Below, one piece after another: positions 1 through 11,639 of a stretch of 64,000 bases of DNA (positions are counted from its first letter, which is position 1; each line of letters starts with the position of its first letter). The stretch is taken from NCBI GenBank assembly GCA_033807695.1, contig CM066303.1, positions 1,054,001 to 1,118,000 on the forward strand. The letters run 5' to 3'. The notes under the pieces were generated by a model. It saw only the letters and a program-made list of their open reading frames with translations, had not been told where the DNA came from and did not search any database. A program made the position numbers and the translations under genes. The DNA is from Daedaleopsis sinensis (Eukaryota; Basidiomycota; Agaricomycetes; Polyporales; Polyporaceae).

Positions 1-1206
1 GCAGGATCAGGTTCGGAGTGGATGGAAATTGGTATTTTGAAATGGTTCTGTCGAATAGAGACGCGAACCGCAACATACGAGCATATCTGTGTGGCCTCGA
101 GAAGTCAGATTCTGCCGGACTCTGTTGCTATACACCGAGTACACTGAGTGGCAGTATCGGAATCGGACTCCTGCAAAAGACACAAAGTGAAGGTTCAGTC
201 AGAATTTCCGATTAGTTAGTCTACGTAGCTTACTCAGTAGTGTCTTGCGCAGGAGTCAATGACTTCGAAAGGCTTCAACTTGCAATTGAAGCTTAAGTTG
301 ACGGTTCGGATGGTAAGTTGACCAACTGGCCGGGGCCTCCAGCTGTATGATCCGCGTCAAAAAGAGGATCAGAGTACGCATATGAGCTACTATAGCTGCT
401 GCAGCTACCTGCATTCGGACCCACCCATATATCGTTGACTCGATCGATGGCGAGGGCAGGAGGAGGGTCAGGGAGGGTCGGAAGGACTTCAGATTCTCAC
501 GATTCTTGAAGGCGCCCACGCCCACGCTTACGTAAGAGCGTCGTGACGTCTTTGTAACACTGTCGCAGCTTATCAGCCGCCACGACCACCGGTGGTGACG
601 CGGCCAGTGAGGGCTCCGACGTCCTCCTCGTTAACCTTCCTACCACCACAAACACGACCGCGTTGCAGCTTTCTGTTGCTGTCTGAGATCTTGGCTTTTG
701 TGACCCGTCTGCCTTAAACGATTGACTGAGTACTGTGATGCTTTCTGGAGTTTGTCATGGAAATGTACTGTGACTAGCAGCTAGCTAGTGCTCGGGATAG
801 GTTTTCCACCCCTACTTGCCTGGACTGACTACCGAAACGAGAAACCAGTGCGGCCAAGGTACGCATGTGTCATTTCATGTCGAACATCCTAACTTCCTTG
901 GGTATCGCCTTCGATGCATGTGATGATGGCTCGTGGAGCAGTACGGTTGTAGGCATAGCCCAAGACTGCTTTTCTCGTCCCCCTTGCCTCTTTGAGACAC
1001 ACCTGTCCGGCTGGGTACGAGACTTGCCACCGGCAACTCCTTGCAACGAACGTAACCGTGATCGTATCACGCAGACAACCCGCATAGGCATGATAGAGCT
1101 TGAACGGTTATTAGAGCGCACCGATGAATAAGAACGAGGTGAGCTTTATGTTGACAGGTATAATGATGTCCTGATAGTGGCCTACCACCACACCGTGAAT
1201 GCGTGT
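1..1206. other. intergenic, no gene supported
   Basis: No reading frame here resembles a protein family and none links to a neighbour by plausible introns. The short open frames on both strands (for example 865-1131 + and 870-1121 -) overlap each other and look like chance. The right edge is where similarity to the mirror-image arm near 10.6 kb starts. Confidence 0.5.
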
Positions 1207-1262
1207 CCTTCGTCCACCATGCTGTGAGCATCCGAAGCGTCTCGTAGGCTCGGCCGAGAAGT

Positions 1263-1269
1263 ATATAAT
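1263..1269 (+). promoter_or_regulatory. TATA box of HET-A
   Basis: TATATAA lies about 120 bp before the first in-frame ATG of HET-A. The same block (a GAAGTATATA core) occurs in reverse complement near 10558-10573 ahead of HET-B, so the promoter was copied with the gene. Confidence 0.5.
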
Positions 1270-1429
1270 ATCCCCCACTATCCAAGTCCTCCGTATATCA
1301 TCCCCCACGCCCACGCATTAGCACAAGCTCCATATCCCCTTCTCAAGGCTAGGTAGGCTGACTGTGCCCGATACATCCTTGCCAATGATGATTAACGCAT
1401 CCGTCGGTACAGCAGGATATACTCAACCC

Positions 1430-3595
1430 ATGTGGCTTCTTCGGACCGATCGCGCCGAGCTCAAGTTCTTCGTCTCTCCGGAGGCAGTCCCAGCGCCCGG
1501 ATTTGCCATCCTCTCACATGTCTGGGGCGACGACGAGCAGACCTTCCAGAAGACAGAAGCCCTTCGCGTTGAATGCTTCACGACGGGAGCGAATCCTCGC
1601 GATCTCGCATCGGAGAAGATCAGGAAGGCTTGCGAGCTTGCGCAACAACACGGCTACGAGTGGTTGTGGGCCGATACCTGCTGCATCGACAAGACGAGCA
1701 GCGCGGAGCTGTCGGAGGCGATCAACTCGATGTTCCACTACTACGCTCTCGCGACCGTTTGCTATGCATTGCTCAGGGATGTCCCACTATCGTACGACGA
1801 AGACCCCATAGACCTCGTTAACGGTCTGAAGTATGACGACCTCGAACAGTGGAGTCAACAGCCTGGCCTCCCTCGTGCATTTTCGCTCAGCCAGTGGCAC
1901 AGACGAGGCTGGACACTACAGGAGCTGATCGCACCCCGGAACGTTCTCTTCATCTCACGGTATTGGGTAGTCTTAGGCTCCAAGGTCGATTTCGCACCCT
2001 TCCTCGAACACATCACTGGCATCCCGGAAGAATTACTCCGTATGGAGAAACGATGTGTCGACTTCAGTGTCGCGCAGCGCATGTCGTGGGCCGCCGAACG
2101 GATTACCACCCGCGTCGAGGACGAAGCCTACTGTCTACTTGGAATATTTGCCATCAACATGCCTACGCTGTATGGCGAGGGGAGGAACGCGTTCCGGCGA
2201 CTACAAGAGGAGATCATGAAGCAGTCACCAGATACTAGTCTCTTTGTATGGAAGCTTCTCGAGACGGTACGGCTAGATGAGCAGTAAGTAGTGATGTTTG
2301 TGCAGAGTTGAACGGGACATATCACCAACTCCGTTTTTATCCTCACAGGAACACTTACGAGTCCCTCACTTCGACCGAGTCCTTCCTGGCATCATCGCCT
2401 TCTGATTTCGACCTGCCCTGCCGAAACGTTCACTTCAAACCAGACGCGTATGAAGCATCAGCAAAACGCACCAAGCGTAACGGTCTGGCACAATGGGTAA
2501 ATACCGGTTCCTCGACGAAGTATGATCACGGAAGACATTTGCTGACGTAGCGCGCCACTCGCGGTCGAACAGGCAGCATCCTTGCTACATGGCTCGCAGC
2601 CCGACAAGTCGTCCCGGTACCACTCCCGCAAAATGACAACCTTCTCAATCACACCGCATGGTATCATTGCGAACATCCTGGTCGGTCGCATACACCGGCG
2701 CGACAACTCTGTCATGGTTCTGTGGGATCTGGGTTGCTATATGACATCCTTCAAGATTCCCTGGCCCAGGAAGCTCTTCCTTGAATTGGTGCCCGCCGCG
2801 TATGCTGGTCCAGCTTCCGGGCGCGCTGAACAGTTGTATAGACGCGGGCGGATTGACCCGGGGTTCTGTCTGGGTCCACAATTTGGAAGTTCTTCGGCTA
2901 GGTGGTCCTGGGAAGAGGTGCTGTTGCATTATCGGCCGACCGTCACGACGTCCCCCACCCCCACCATTCATCACGACATATCATCCACTTTCGCTTTCCA
3001 TTCTCCATTTCACTTCCTCCAAATGCATACCAACGCTGAGCACATGGAGCACCATCTCCCGGGTCCAATGAACATGACGGCCCCGTTCGGGGCACGCTTG
3101 GACTATCGGAGCGGGACGAATCTGAACGCCAACACAAGCAGGAGAGAAAGAGATAGTGCAGAGCTCCATGACCGCTGTATCCGCATCGTAGATGCACAAA
3201 CATCTGCGGCACCGTCTCGTACTCATACCCACCAACACTGTCTCACTGGCATAGAGCTCAATTTGGCGACATCCGGTAGACAGGAATTCGTCCTAGGCCT
3301 TGGCCTCTGCCACACCAATCGCCGAGTCCCTGTGCACTGGGCGAACATACGTCGTCGAGCAGATTTCATTGGGCCTGATCACGACTGTGCTACAGACCAC
3401 GTTGAGCAATGGCCGGACCTCACGGAGGACTTCAAGTTCGACATCGATTTCCGTTCCGAGCCTGAGCCAGTGGATCCATCCCGACAATCGATCCGAACAT
3501 TCGTGCTTGCATTCACTCGATGTCGTGCCAATCCGAAACATACACTCGACCTCAAGCTTACGACCACGGTCTCCAGGCCTGTTCCCAATTTGTGA
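1430..3595 (+). CDS. HET-domain protein A
   Basis: HET-domain (heterokaryon incompatibility) protein, a predicted effector of non-self recognition and cell death. Three exons read cleanly: 1430-2283, 2349-2496 and 2573-3595, giving about 674 aa. HET motifs follow in order: GFAILSHVWGDDEQTF (about residue 25), EWLWADTCCIDKTSSAELSE (about 85), GWTLQELIAPRNV (about 165) and EDEAYCLLGIFAINMPTLYG. Exon 3 holds a second module beginning MTTFSITPHGI and later HWANIR and DHDCATDHVEQW, shared with HET-B, HET-C and HET-D. I start at the MWLL methionine because it is the one conserved in all four genes; an in-frame ATG at 1385 would add 15 residues. The C-terminus ends about 20 residues before that of HET-B. 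The catalytic or signalling role is inferred from the family. Confidence 0.85.
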
Positions 3596-3779
3596 GTAAA
3601 CTTTCGATGTTTAGCGTAGCGCTTTAACGAACGTTTCTTCCCGACGCATTCTCCACCGTTACCCTGCCCCTCGCAAGCTCGACCGACCGACTGGAGCCAT
3701 GTTACGTCAATGTTTTCTCCGGAGGATGATGCAATGTTATTCCGATCAGCCCGGGTGGCACTGGTGAGGATATTGGTGA

Positions 3780-4560
3780 CGACTCAGTACTGATGGACGA
3801 AACTTCTCGATCGCTTGCCCGTAGAAAAGTTGCATCACTAGCACTGTCAGTACTCAGCGCAGACCAACCACGGTGTGTCGAGGTTTACGTGGCCATGAAC
3901 CGGTCCTACAAAGGGCGTGTGTGCTAAATGGTAAATGGTAGTTTAGTAACCCTCCATTCGTATACTGATCTATCGCTCTAAGAGACAGTTGCTCAGCTGA
4001 AGGAAGTCGATGATAGGCCAGTACTTGTGCGTACCATTAATTCCCGAGCGTTCTCCGCCTCCACCAGGATGACTGAGGGATAGGCAGCGCTAGCGCACGC
4101 TCGCGAATGGCGAACTACTCAGTGCCGCTTACATGCCGGGGGGCAGGGCCACCTTGCAGATGTCACGAACTTGTACCACCATAGACTCTATCGTGCGGGA
4201 GATCGGAGGGGCGGCAGCTGGCCATTCAAGTGGCTTGAGGCCCGGAGCTCACGATGAGTCCGACTCGGTCGACGTCACGACCACGTTCGGGAGTGCTGCG
4301 TAGAGCTCCGAAGCTCGAGGTTCAAGACACAACAAGTACTGTGCCTGCCGCAGGCTCCAGTAGCAACTTCCAGTGCTTCGCAGTGGGACTTCAGTACCAG
4401 TGGTTTGGCTGACATATGCATGCGCCCGGGCTGGACTCACGAGTCACGATCGCCGATGTCCCTCGTCACTAGGCCTGTCGTCCGTGCGTCAGTCTTGGTA
4501 TGAGCTTCGCCTCGAGCACACACAGCCTCGAGCACGCACGTACCACCTGCCCGCGAGCAC
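3780..4560 (-). repeat. dispersed repeat R1, copy 1
   Basis: Non-coding DNA downstream of HET-A that is similar, in reverse complement, to 7060-7960 and in part to 11640-12290. Shared blocks include a CTCTAAGAGACAG core near 3977-3989, the GCATTAATTCC/GGAATTAATG region near 4035, and an ATGCATGCGCCCGGG stretch near 4417-4431. No protein is encoded. It may be a decayed non-autonomous element; its ends are not sharp. Confidence 0.6.
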
Positions 4561-5515
4561 TGTCAATATATTAGCGGAATCTCACCCGGCAGCGCAGCGT
4601 AGTCCGAGTCTTCCACCATGACGACCTCTGTCGGACCGAGCCTCGCTAGCTGGTAGCTCTTTCGCGGTCGCCGCACGGCCGGGCGCGGTCGAGTGGAGGC
4701 TCACTGTCAAGCAGTTTGGCGGCGCCGCAGGTCAGCGCAGGCGAGCTCGAGGTCCAGCCAGAGACGCAAGTCTATCTCCGCAAAGGCCAACCTGGGTGTA
4801 TGTCAAACCCAAGGAGATACGAGCGGTTCGACTTGGAGTTGCGAGTCCGCGTCCCGCTTTACATCGGACACGCCACTGGAGTCGACATCGCCGCAATAGA
4901 CGAGAGTTGCGCAGTACTTCAAGCTCAAGCCGCGTGTCTTGCCTGCGAGTGGGTCCGACTCCACGGGGTGCAATGTATATCAATGACATTAAGGCTATCC
5001 GAGTCCGCGTCAGTACAAAGTAACTCCGAGGTGACTCAGGCTCACTTTGCGAGCTTGATATCATTTGAGTTGAACAGTGCTCCATACAGAGAAGGGTAGG
5101 TGAGCAGCCAGGTAGCTCTTTATCATACGATGGTCATCGACGGATTGAAACACGGTGTGAATTGCAATTGCATTGTACTAGGCGATCGTCGCCTGATCTT
5201 GTGGATGCTTGCTATCGGGGAGATTGTCTCGGAATCCGAGTAATCTCCAGCAAGTAACGCGCTGTCGAGAGGTCGGATGGTGGATGCATAGAAGAGAGCC
5301 AGGAGTTTGCCTCCGAGTCTCGACAGGAACCGGATCGAGGCAGATCTGACAATCTGCCACTAAGCGCTGTGCGGTGATTGGCTCCCCCGCGTTTCCCCAC
5401 AGATGAGCCTGTAGCCGAAAATAAGCCGGAGGCGGAGGTGGAGAGGCGGAGGGCGCAGGACCGGGATGCTCCTATGAACGCTGCAGCTGACCATCACTCC
5501 CCTCCCCCGTGGGGT
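4561..5515. other. intergenic, no gene supported
   Basis: Open frames on both strands (for example 4716-5099 + and 4732-5085 -) overlap fully and match no family. The region forms the far upstream flank of the gene at 5711. Nothing else is recognised. Confidence 0.4.
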
Positions 5516-5521
5516 AGCTGA

Positions 5522-5527
5522 TATAAA
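5522..5527 (+). promoter_or_regulatory. TATA box of the His-rich protein gene
   Basis: TATAAA is followed by about 170 bp of pyrimidine-rich sequence (CCTTCCTTACCTCCTACCCC and similar) leading to the ATG at 5711. That is the usual layout of an active agaricomycete promoter and leader. Confidence 0.6.
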
Positions 5528-5710
5528 CAAGCCCTCGCCAACCACTGCCCCAGCAACCCTTCCTTACCTCCTACCCCCACCGCCGTCGCCCTCGACGACC
5601 TCCTCCCAGATATCCTGCATCTATCTATTCCACGGCGCCGGACATTCTCTAGACACTACCGCAGGCCTCAGTATCTATAGGATTAGACAAAGACCCCTCA
5701 ACGACCCATC

Positions 5711-6417
5711 ATGGTCTGTGTTACCGCCTCTCGAAGTTGCCGTCGGGCACTAACGGTGACGATGCACCAGCCGACTCACGACGACCACCGCGGCCACGAC
5801 GAGGCACACGTCCTCAGTTTGCGCCTAGCTCTCGGTTCCATCCTTTCACCAGTAAGTTTTCACTCTATGCCCGCGCCCCTCTCCCGCCCGACGTCCCAGT
5901 CGGCCGCACCCCTCTACCACCGCTCGTGCTCCGTGTCACGCCGCAAGGTGAACGTCCTTGACCCCGCACGCAGAAACGCCCCCAAATGACCCGCTCCTCG
6001 ACCACATCGGGCACCGCCAGCCCCGCAACACACAGCCCCTACTCCTCCATCCCGCTCTCCCCGTCCCACTCAAACTCCTCCGCACACCCCGCGTCGCATC
6101 CTCACGCGCACCCCACCCACCCGATGTCCGCGCCGCCGCACGCGCACCATCCGCACCACCCTACGCACCACTATCCGCACGGGCACTCTCACCTCCACAC
6201 GAGCCACCAGCCCCAGCCGGGCATGCCCGGGGGCGAGAGCGGGCCCGCACACGCGCTGGACGACGGCCACCCGCACATCCCCGACGCGCTCGCGGCGCCC
6301 TCGCCCACCGCGCCCGCGTCGGGCGCGACGACCCCCGGCGGCGGCCGCGCGCACTTCCTCGACACGCTCCAGTCGAAGAAGTCGTGGGACGCGCTCATAC
6401 ACGGCTCCTGGGTGTGA
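5711..6417 (+). CDS. His/Pro/Ser-rich small protein, unknown
   Basis: Two exons (5711-5851 and 5974-6417, GTAAGT...GCACGCAG) join in phase to give about 194 aa. The ATG has a good context (CATCATGG) after a TATA and pyrimidine-rich leader. The middle is low complexity and very rich in His, Pro, Ser and Ala, with runs such as HAHHPHHPTHHYPHGHSHLH (about residues 95-115) that could bind metal. The last 20 residues (FLDTLQSKKSWDALIHGSWV) are of normal complexity and look like a conserved tail motif. I do not recognise the family. Very high GC, strong promoter signals and a long GT-rich 3' region support a real, expressed gene. It is the only gene between the two mirror-image HET arms. The first exon is less certain than the second. 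Confidence 0.6.
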
Positions 6418-7059
6418 GACGGGCGGGCGATGGCGCGATCCGCGCGTGCGTCGTTCCCATGTCCTGTCTGTCCGGCTCCGTCTTGTTTCCTAGATGCCTC
6501 CATATTTGGCGACCCATAGAGCGTCGACCGTGGACGTCCGGTGCGGCACGGCGCCGTTCTGCTCTTATTCCTCTGCTCGAGTACCCACACATCCTAGCTC
6601 TCGCCTGCGTTCACGTCCCACCGCCTGGACCTGCGGTGGGCCGTCTTCGGTCGGACGGATGATCATCGACATCGATCATGCATACGGGCTATCTTACCGT
6701 TTACTGCAGCGAGCCATAGTACTCTGATTCCTTAGTAATACCCCGCCGCCCGCGTTCTCGTGCCAGGCCCCGCGGGCCTCGGCACCTATCTCGGGAGTTT
6801 GTGCACTCGGGTTCTGTGGTGTCGTGACTGTTTGTCTCTTCATCTCTTCGCCTGTTGTACGTTTGCTAATCTGCCGCGATGTGTATGTGTGTGTGTATGT
6901 GTATGTTATGCGTAAGCGGCGTGCGAGTGGACGTGCGTGGTACGTATGTACTGAGTAACCGCGACCTGCACTTACTACTCTCAGCGGTCGCGCATCCATC
7001 TGTGCAATCTAATGGTTGTTTCTGTACGTCGGCTTTCTATCCGGACACCTTGGAAGTTG
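6418..7059. other. 3' flank with GT-rich tract
   Basis: Likely 3' UTR and spacer of the His-rich gene. A (GT)n-like tract, alternating TGTGTG and TATG, lies at about 6879-6908. No gene is seen. Confidence 0.4.
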
Positions 7060-7960
7060 CAACGTACGCGTGGACGTTCCCCGTGGTCCTGCATTGTACG
7101 TCCGCCTCTTCGTCAGTACGTACTAACGTCCATTTAGGTCCAGGCTCAACTGCGGCATTACCTTGAGTACCATCATCGAGCTCCAGGTTGCTCGAGGCCC
7201 AACGGATCACTGATCATGTGGGAGTGGTAAGTGCGTAATGATTGCTACTTTTTCTATCAAGATTGAACGAGAGGCATCAGGGATCGCGAGTCGAACCCGG
7301 GCGCATGCATATGTCAACCAAACCCACTGCGAAGCACTCGAAGTTGCCACCGGAGCCTGCGGCAGACACAGTACTTGTTTGGTCTTGGGCCTCGGGCTTC
7401 GGAGCTACGCAGCACACTGGCACCCGAATGTGGTCGTGACGTGGGCTCGGACTCAGGCTCATCGTGAGCTCCGGGCCTCAAGCCACTTGAATGGCCGGCT
7501 GCCGCCCCTCCGATCTCCCGCACTACGTACGCGCGCTGGTACGCGTACCGCGACGGAGTCTATGGTGGTACAGAATCCTCGACTGCGATGTCCCTTGAAA
7601 CGGCTCCTTATCCGCGACGGTGCACTCGAACACGCTGAGGGAGCGCGTGCGCTATCCCTCGGTCATCTCGGCGGAGGCGGAGAACCGTCCGGAATTAATG
7701 GTGCGCACAGGTACTGGCCTATCAGCGACTTTTTTCAGCTGAGCATACTGTCTCTTAGAGCGACAGATCAGTATACGATTCAAGTTCGGGGCGTCACACA
7801 TGGCATTACTCAAAAACCATTTACCATTTAGCACACACGCCCTCTGTAGGACCGGTTCATGGCCACGTTCACCTCCGGCGCGCCGTGGGTGGCCTGCTCC
7901 GAGTCAGTGCCAGTGATAAACTCTACGGACAAGCGATCGAGAGGTTTCGTCCATGAGTCG
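7060..7960 (+). repeat. dispersed repeat R1, copy 2
   Basis: This copy is similar to 11640-12290 in the same orientation and to 3780-4560 in inverse. Shared blocks with copy 3 include CAACTGCGGCATTAC, CATCGAGCTCCAGGTTGCTC and GTCTCTTAGAGCGA. It extends beyond the inverted-duplication boundary at about 7270, so R1 is an element in its own right and not just part of the arms. A Pol III B-box-like GGGTTCGACTC lies on the minus strand near 7287-7297. Confidence 0.65.
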
Positions 7961-10636
7961 TAACCAATATCCTCGCTGCCACCCAATGACATTCAAGCAC
8001 TGGCAAACCTCCGTGACCTCAGCTTGTCGACGCTTCATGGCAGCCTGTGCCCCGGACGAAGATCCTATCCGAGCAGTAATCGACTGCTATTACTAGAACT
8101 GTGGGTTGGACACTGTCATGACGCGGTAGTGCTAGCATATCAGGACATGTACAATGAGACTTTTGATCATCGATGGCACACGCAACGTACCAGTCTATGA
8201 ATCGCATTCGGCGTCAATCGGTCTAGGTTTGCGAGGGACAGGGTAACGGTGGAAAATGTGGAATCTGGATGGCTGTGGTAGGAAGCCGGAGACTGTGGTC
8301 GTAAGCTTGAGGTCAAGTGTAAAATTTGGATTGGCAAGACATCGAGTGAATGCGAGCACGGATGTTCGGGTTGATTGTTGTGATGGACTCAATGGATCGT
8401 CAGGGTTGGAAAGGAATGTGATGTGAAACACCTTCGTGAGTTCCGGCCATCCCTGAACGTGGTCTGTAGCACAGTCGTGACTAGAAAGATCGCACGTTGG
8501 CTTTTCTTTTCCGGTCAGACCTCTTCGGGGACGTATGTTCGCCCAGTGCACGGGGAGGGCACCATGGATAGAGACTCCGTCGACGCGGCAGACGCCGAGG
8601 CTCAGGACGGATTCCTGTCCACCAGAAGTCGCTAAGTTGAGCACAATGCTAGTGAGAGTGTGTTGGCCGATGCGACGGGTACGAGACAGTTCTGGGGATG
8701 TTCTTGTATTTATAATGCGGATAGAATGGTCGTTGAGCTCCGAGTCTCTCCGAGTCCAGCTTGTGTTGGCGTTCGCTCCGCTTGGATAGTCCAAGCGTAC
8801 TCCGAAAGGGGCCGCCATGGTCATCTGGTCCGTGGGATGGTGTTCTGCATGCTCAGCGTGGGTAAGCATCTGCAGAAAGTGAAATGGAGAACGAAAAGCG
8901 AAAGTGAACGATATGTCCTGATGGATGGTGGGGGTAGGGGGCATCACTGTCGGCTGATACTCCAACAGCACCTCTTCCCAGGACCACTTAATCGATGGTC
9001 TTTCAAATTGGTGACCGTATTGGTAGATGTGCACCGACATTTGATAAATTCCCCCGCGACTATACAGCTGCTCTTTCAGCCCGGAAGCATATGAGGGCAC
9101 CAATTGGAGGAGGATCTTCGCGAGGGAGAATTCCATAGTGACAGAACAACCCAGATCCCACAGAAGCATGTCAGGTTCGTGACGCCGTTGCATGCGACCG
9201 ATCAGGATGTTGGCAATGATACCATGCGGTGTGATCGAGAAGGTCGTCATTTTGCGGGAGTGGTACCGTGACGACGTGTCGGGCTGCAAGCCACGTAGCA
9301 AGGTTGCTGCCTGTTCGACCGCGAGCGCTACGTCAATAAATGTCTTCCGCGATCATACTTCGTGGAGGAACTGGTATTTACCCACTGTGCTAGCCCGTTA
9401 CGCTTGGTGCGGGTTGCTGATGCTTCATATACGTCCGCCGGTATGAATTGAACTTCTCTGCAGGGCGAGTCGAAAGCAGAAGGCGATGATGCAAGGAAGG
9501 ACTCGGTCGAAGTGAGGGACCCGGAAGTGTTACTGTGAGAATAAAATGGAGTTGGTGATGTTCAACTCTGTGCATAAACGTCACTACTGACCTCTCCGTG
9601 AGTGGTAATATAACGGAAAGCTTCCATACATAGAGACTAGTATCTGGTGACTGCTTCATGATCTCCTCTTGTAGTCGCCGGAACGCGTTCCTCCCCTCGC
9701 CATACAGCGTAGGCATGTTAATGGCAAAGATTCCGAGTAGACAGTAGGCTTCGTCTTCGATGCGGGTGGTAATCCGCCCAGCGGCCCACGACATGCGCTG
9801 TGCAACACTGAAGTCGACACATCGTTTCTCCATCCGGAGTAGTTCTTCTGAAATACCAGTGATGTGTTCGAGGAAGGGTGCGAAATCGGCCTTGGAGCCT
9901 AAGACATCCCAAGACTGTGAAAGGAATAGAACGTTCCGGGGTGCGATCAGCTCCTGCAGCGTCCAACCTCGTCTATGCCACTGGCTGAGCGAAAACGCAC
10001 GAGGAAGACTAGAATCTCGGCTCCGTGGCGTGTCGAAGAAGTCTGTGGGGTCATCGTCCTTCGATAGTGGGACATCCCTGAGAAATGCATAGCAAACGGT
10101 CGCGAGGGCGTAGTAGTGGAACATAGAGTTGATGGCTTCCGACAGCTCCGCGCTGCTCGTCTTGTCGATGCAGCAGGTATCGACCCACAGCCACTCGTAG
10201 CCGTGTTGTTGCGCGAGCTCGCAAGCCTTCCTGATCTTCTCCGTTGCGAGGTCACGAGGATTCACTGCCGTCGTAGAGCATCGAACGCGAAGGGTCTCCG
10301 TTTCCTGAAACGTCTGCTCGGCGTCGCCCCAGACATGTGAGAGGATGGCAAACCCGGGAGCTGGGACTGCCTCCGGAGAGACGAAGAACTTGAGCTCGGC
10401 GCGATCAGTCCGAAGAAGCCACATGAAATGAGTATATCTTGCTGTACGGAAGCACTGCAACATGCGTGAATCATGAATGACACAGTTGTATCGGGCAGAG
10501 TCAACCTACCTAGCCTTGAGACAGAGGACTCGGACTTCGGTGGCGGGGGTATGCTCTGGTATACTATATACTTCTCAGACAGACCTACCTCGGAAATGCT
10601 GATGCTCACAGCACGGTGCCGCATGGTGGACGAAGG
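7270..10636 (-). repeat. right arm of large inverted duplication
   Basis: Reverse-complement partner of about 1207-4460, carrying HET-B, its promoter and its downstream R1 copy. Coding similarity is high in the HET domain and lower in the third exon, where HET-B has several insertions relative to HET-A. Confidence 0.85.
8195..10424 (-). CDS. HET-domain protein B
   Basis: Paralogue of HET-A in mirror orientation. Exons 9592-10424, 9382-9532 and 8195-9310 join in phase to give about 699 aa. The same motifs occur in the same order: GFAILSHVWGDAEQTF, EWLWVDTCCIDKTSSAEL, GWTLQELIAPRNVLF and EDEAYCLLGIFAINMPTLYG, then the exon-3 module with MTTFSITPHGI, HWANIR and HDCATDHVQGW. The start is the MWLL methionine; the upstream ATG at about 10474 is out of frame because of an insertion relative to HET-A. 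The C-terminus runs about 20 residues past HET-A and ends DAECDS. No stops or shifts are seen, so both arms encode apparently intact proteins. Function in allorecognition is inferred from the family. Confidence 0.85.
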
Positions 10637-10639
10637 CGG

Positions 10640-11064
10640 TGCGGCTAGGGTAAAGAGGCTCCCAGAGTGCTGCATCGGATCCTATCGGAGAGTCAGCTAC
10701 TGTTTCCAGAGTCGAGACACCATACAAACTGCTCACCGAGTCGTAATAGCTGACGTATCAGTAGGCTGTGCGCCTCAGCTTCCATTTAGCCTGTCACTCG
10801 CAACTCCCAAATCGGACCGCTCGTGCTCGGACTTAACACAGGTCATTCACCCAAGTTGACTCTACATACGCACAACACACCTGCGTAGGCCCCCAGCCCC
10901 GCGCAAGCTACGCTCATTGCAGCATTCTAGACAGTAACCCAAGGCGCAAAGGAGAGAGCCCGCTCTCCTCGTAACGTACTTACTCGCCAGAACCTCTGCC
11001 CACTTTAGATTGACGTCGAGCCGTCTTTGTAGTCCGTGACGGACATTGTGGATGGAACCGCGAA
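10640..11064. other. intergenic, no gene supported
   Basis: Sequence between the outer edge of the inverted duplication and the DUF6534 fragment. The open frames at 10473-10859 (+) and 10862-11119 (-) match nothing known. Confidence 0.4.
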
Positions 11065-11081
11065 TTGATATTGCGAGTAAG

Positions 11082-11462
11082 TCAGTCAATCGACCCTGTT
11101 CGACGAGCTCCCCACACACTCACCATTGTGCCGCAAGCGCTGGAGCTAGAGTTCGGCCCGTTCGAGGATAGCGGGAGCGCGACTCCTGCGTCGGCGTGGG
11201 ACAGCTGCTCCCGAAGGGCCTTCCGCGCGAAGTTCAATGAGGCGAGTAGAGAGTTCAAGAGGACTGTGCGTCGACAGTTAGTGGCTGATGAACTTGGCGA
11301 CAGCCTAGTCAGTATGCGCTCACGCTTGGATAGGGCGAAGAAGATACCTATGAAAATGAAGGTGTGAGGAGCGACGGCGAACAAGAGAACGGACAATGAG
11401 TCCTTTGAAATCCTACAAATACAATCATCACCTCGTACACAACGGTGCCGCTGGTCGCTCAC
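11082..11462 (-). pseudogene. 3' fragment of DUF6534-type membrane protein
   Basis: On the minus strand, residues LLFAVAPHTFIFIGIFFALS are followed, across a short GTGAGC...CACAG intron (about 11271-11316), by LLNSLLASLNFARKALREQ. This is the last membrane helix and the conserved LNAR-type end of the basidiomycete DUF6534 seven-helix family. The complete relative at 12788-15071 has LFAVTTFIF at the matching place, and the two loci share flanking bases (AAAATGAAGG, GACGGCGAA). The N-terminal two thirds are absent: upstream sequence soon gives way to repeat R1 copy 3. I call it a truncated copy. Confidence 0.6.
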
Positions 11463-11639
11463 TCCTTAAGGGAGCCTGAAGGGCTTTTGGGCAGGATCTT
11501 GAGGGAGAACAGAGCGATTGCCAACTGAGTTCTACATAGAAGTTAGTAGTAAGAGTCCTACTCGTCGAGCGAGGACAGCAGCGCTCTTACATCAGCGTGG
11601 GCGTGGGCGCCTTGGCATCATCAAGGACTCGGATCGTGA

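Larger units (their letters stand above)
1207..4460 (+). repeat. left arm of large inverted duplication
   Basis: This arm matches the reverse complement of about 7270-10636. It covers the promoter, the whole HET gene and more than 600 bp of downstream non-coding DNA. The outer edge is sharp: a shared 15-base block starts at 1207 and ends at 10636, with no similarity beyond. The inner edge is at about 4445/7270. Small indels are scattered through both arms, so the duplication is not recent. The spacer of about 2.8 kb holds one gene (5711-6417). Confidence 0.85.

Noticed and set aside
6070..6662. Alternate-frame Arg/Pro/Ala open frames on both strands over the His-rich gene
   Set aside because: They are by-products of GC-rich codon periodicity; the frame entered from the GTAAGT...CAG splice encodes the His-rich protein and ends in a normal-complexity tail.
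10473..10859. 128-residue plus-strand open frame upstream of HET-B
   Set aside because: It runs through the duplicated HET promoter, and the corresponding frame is not kept in the other arm.
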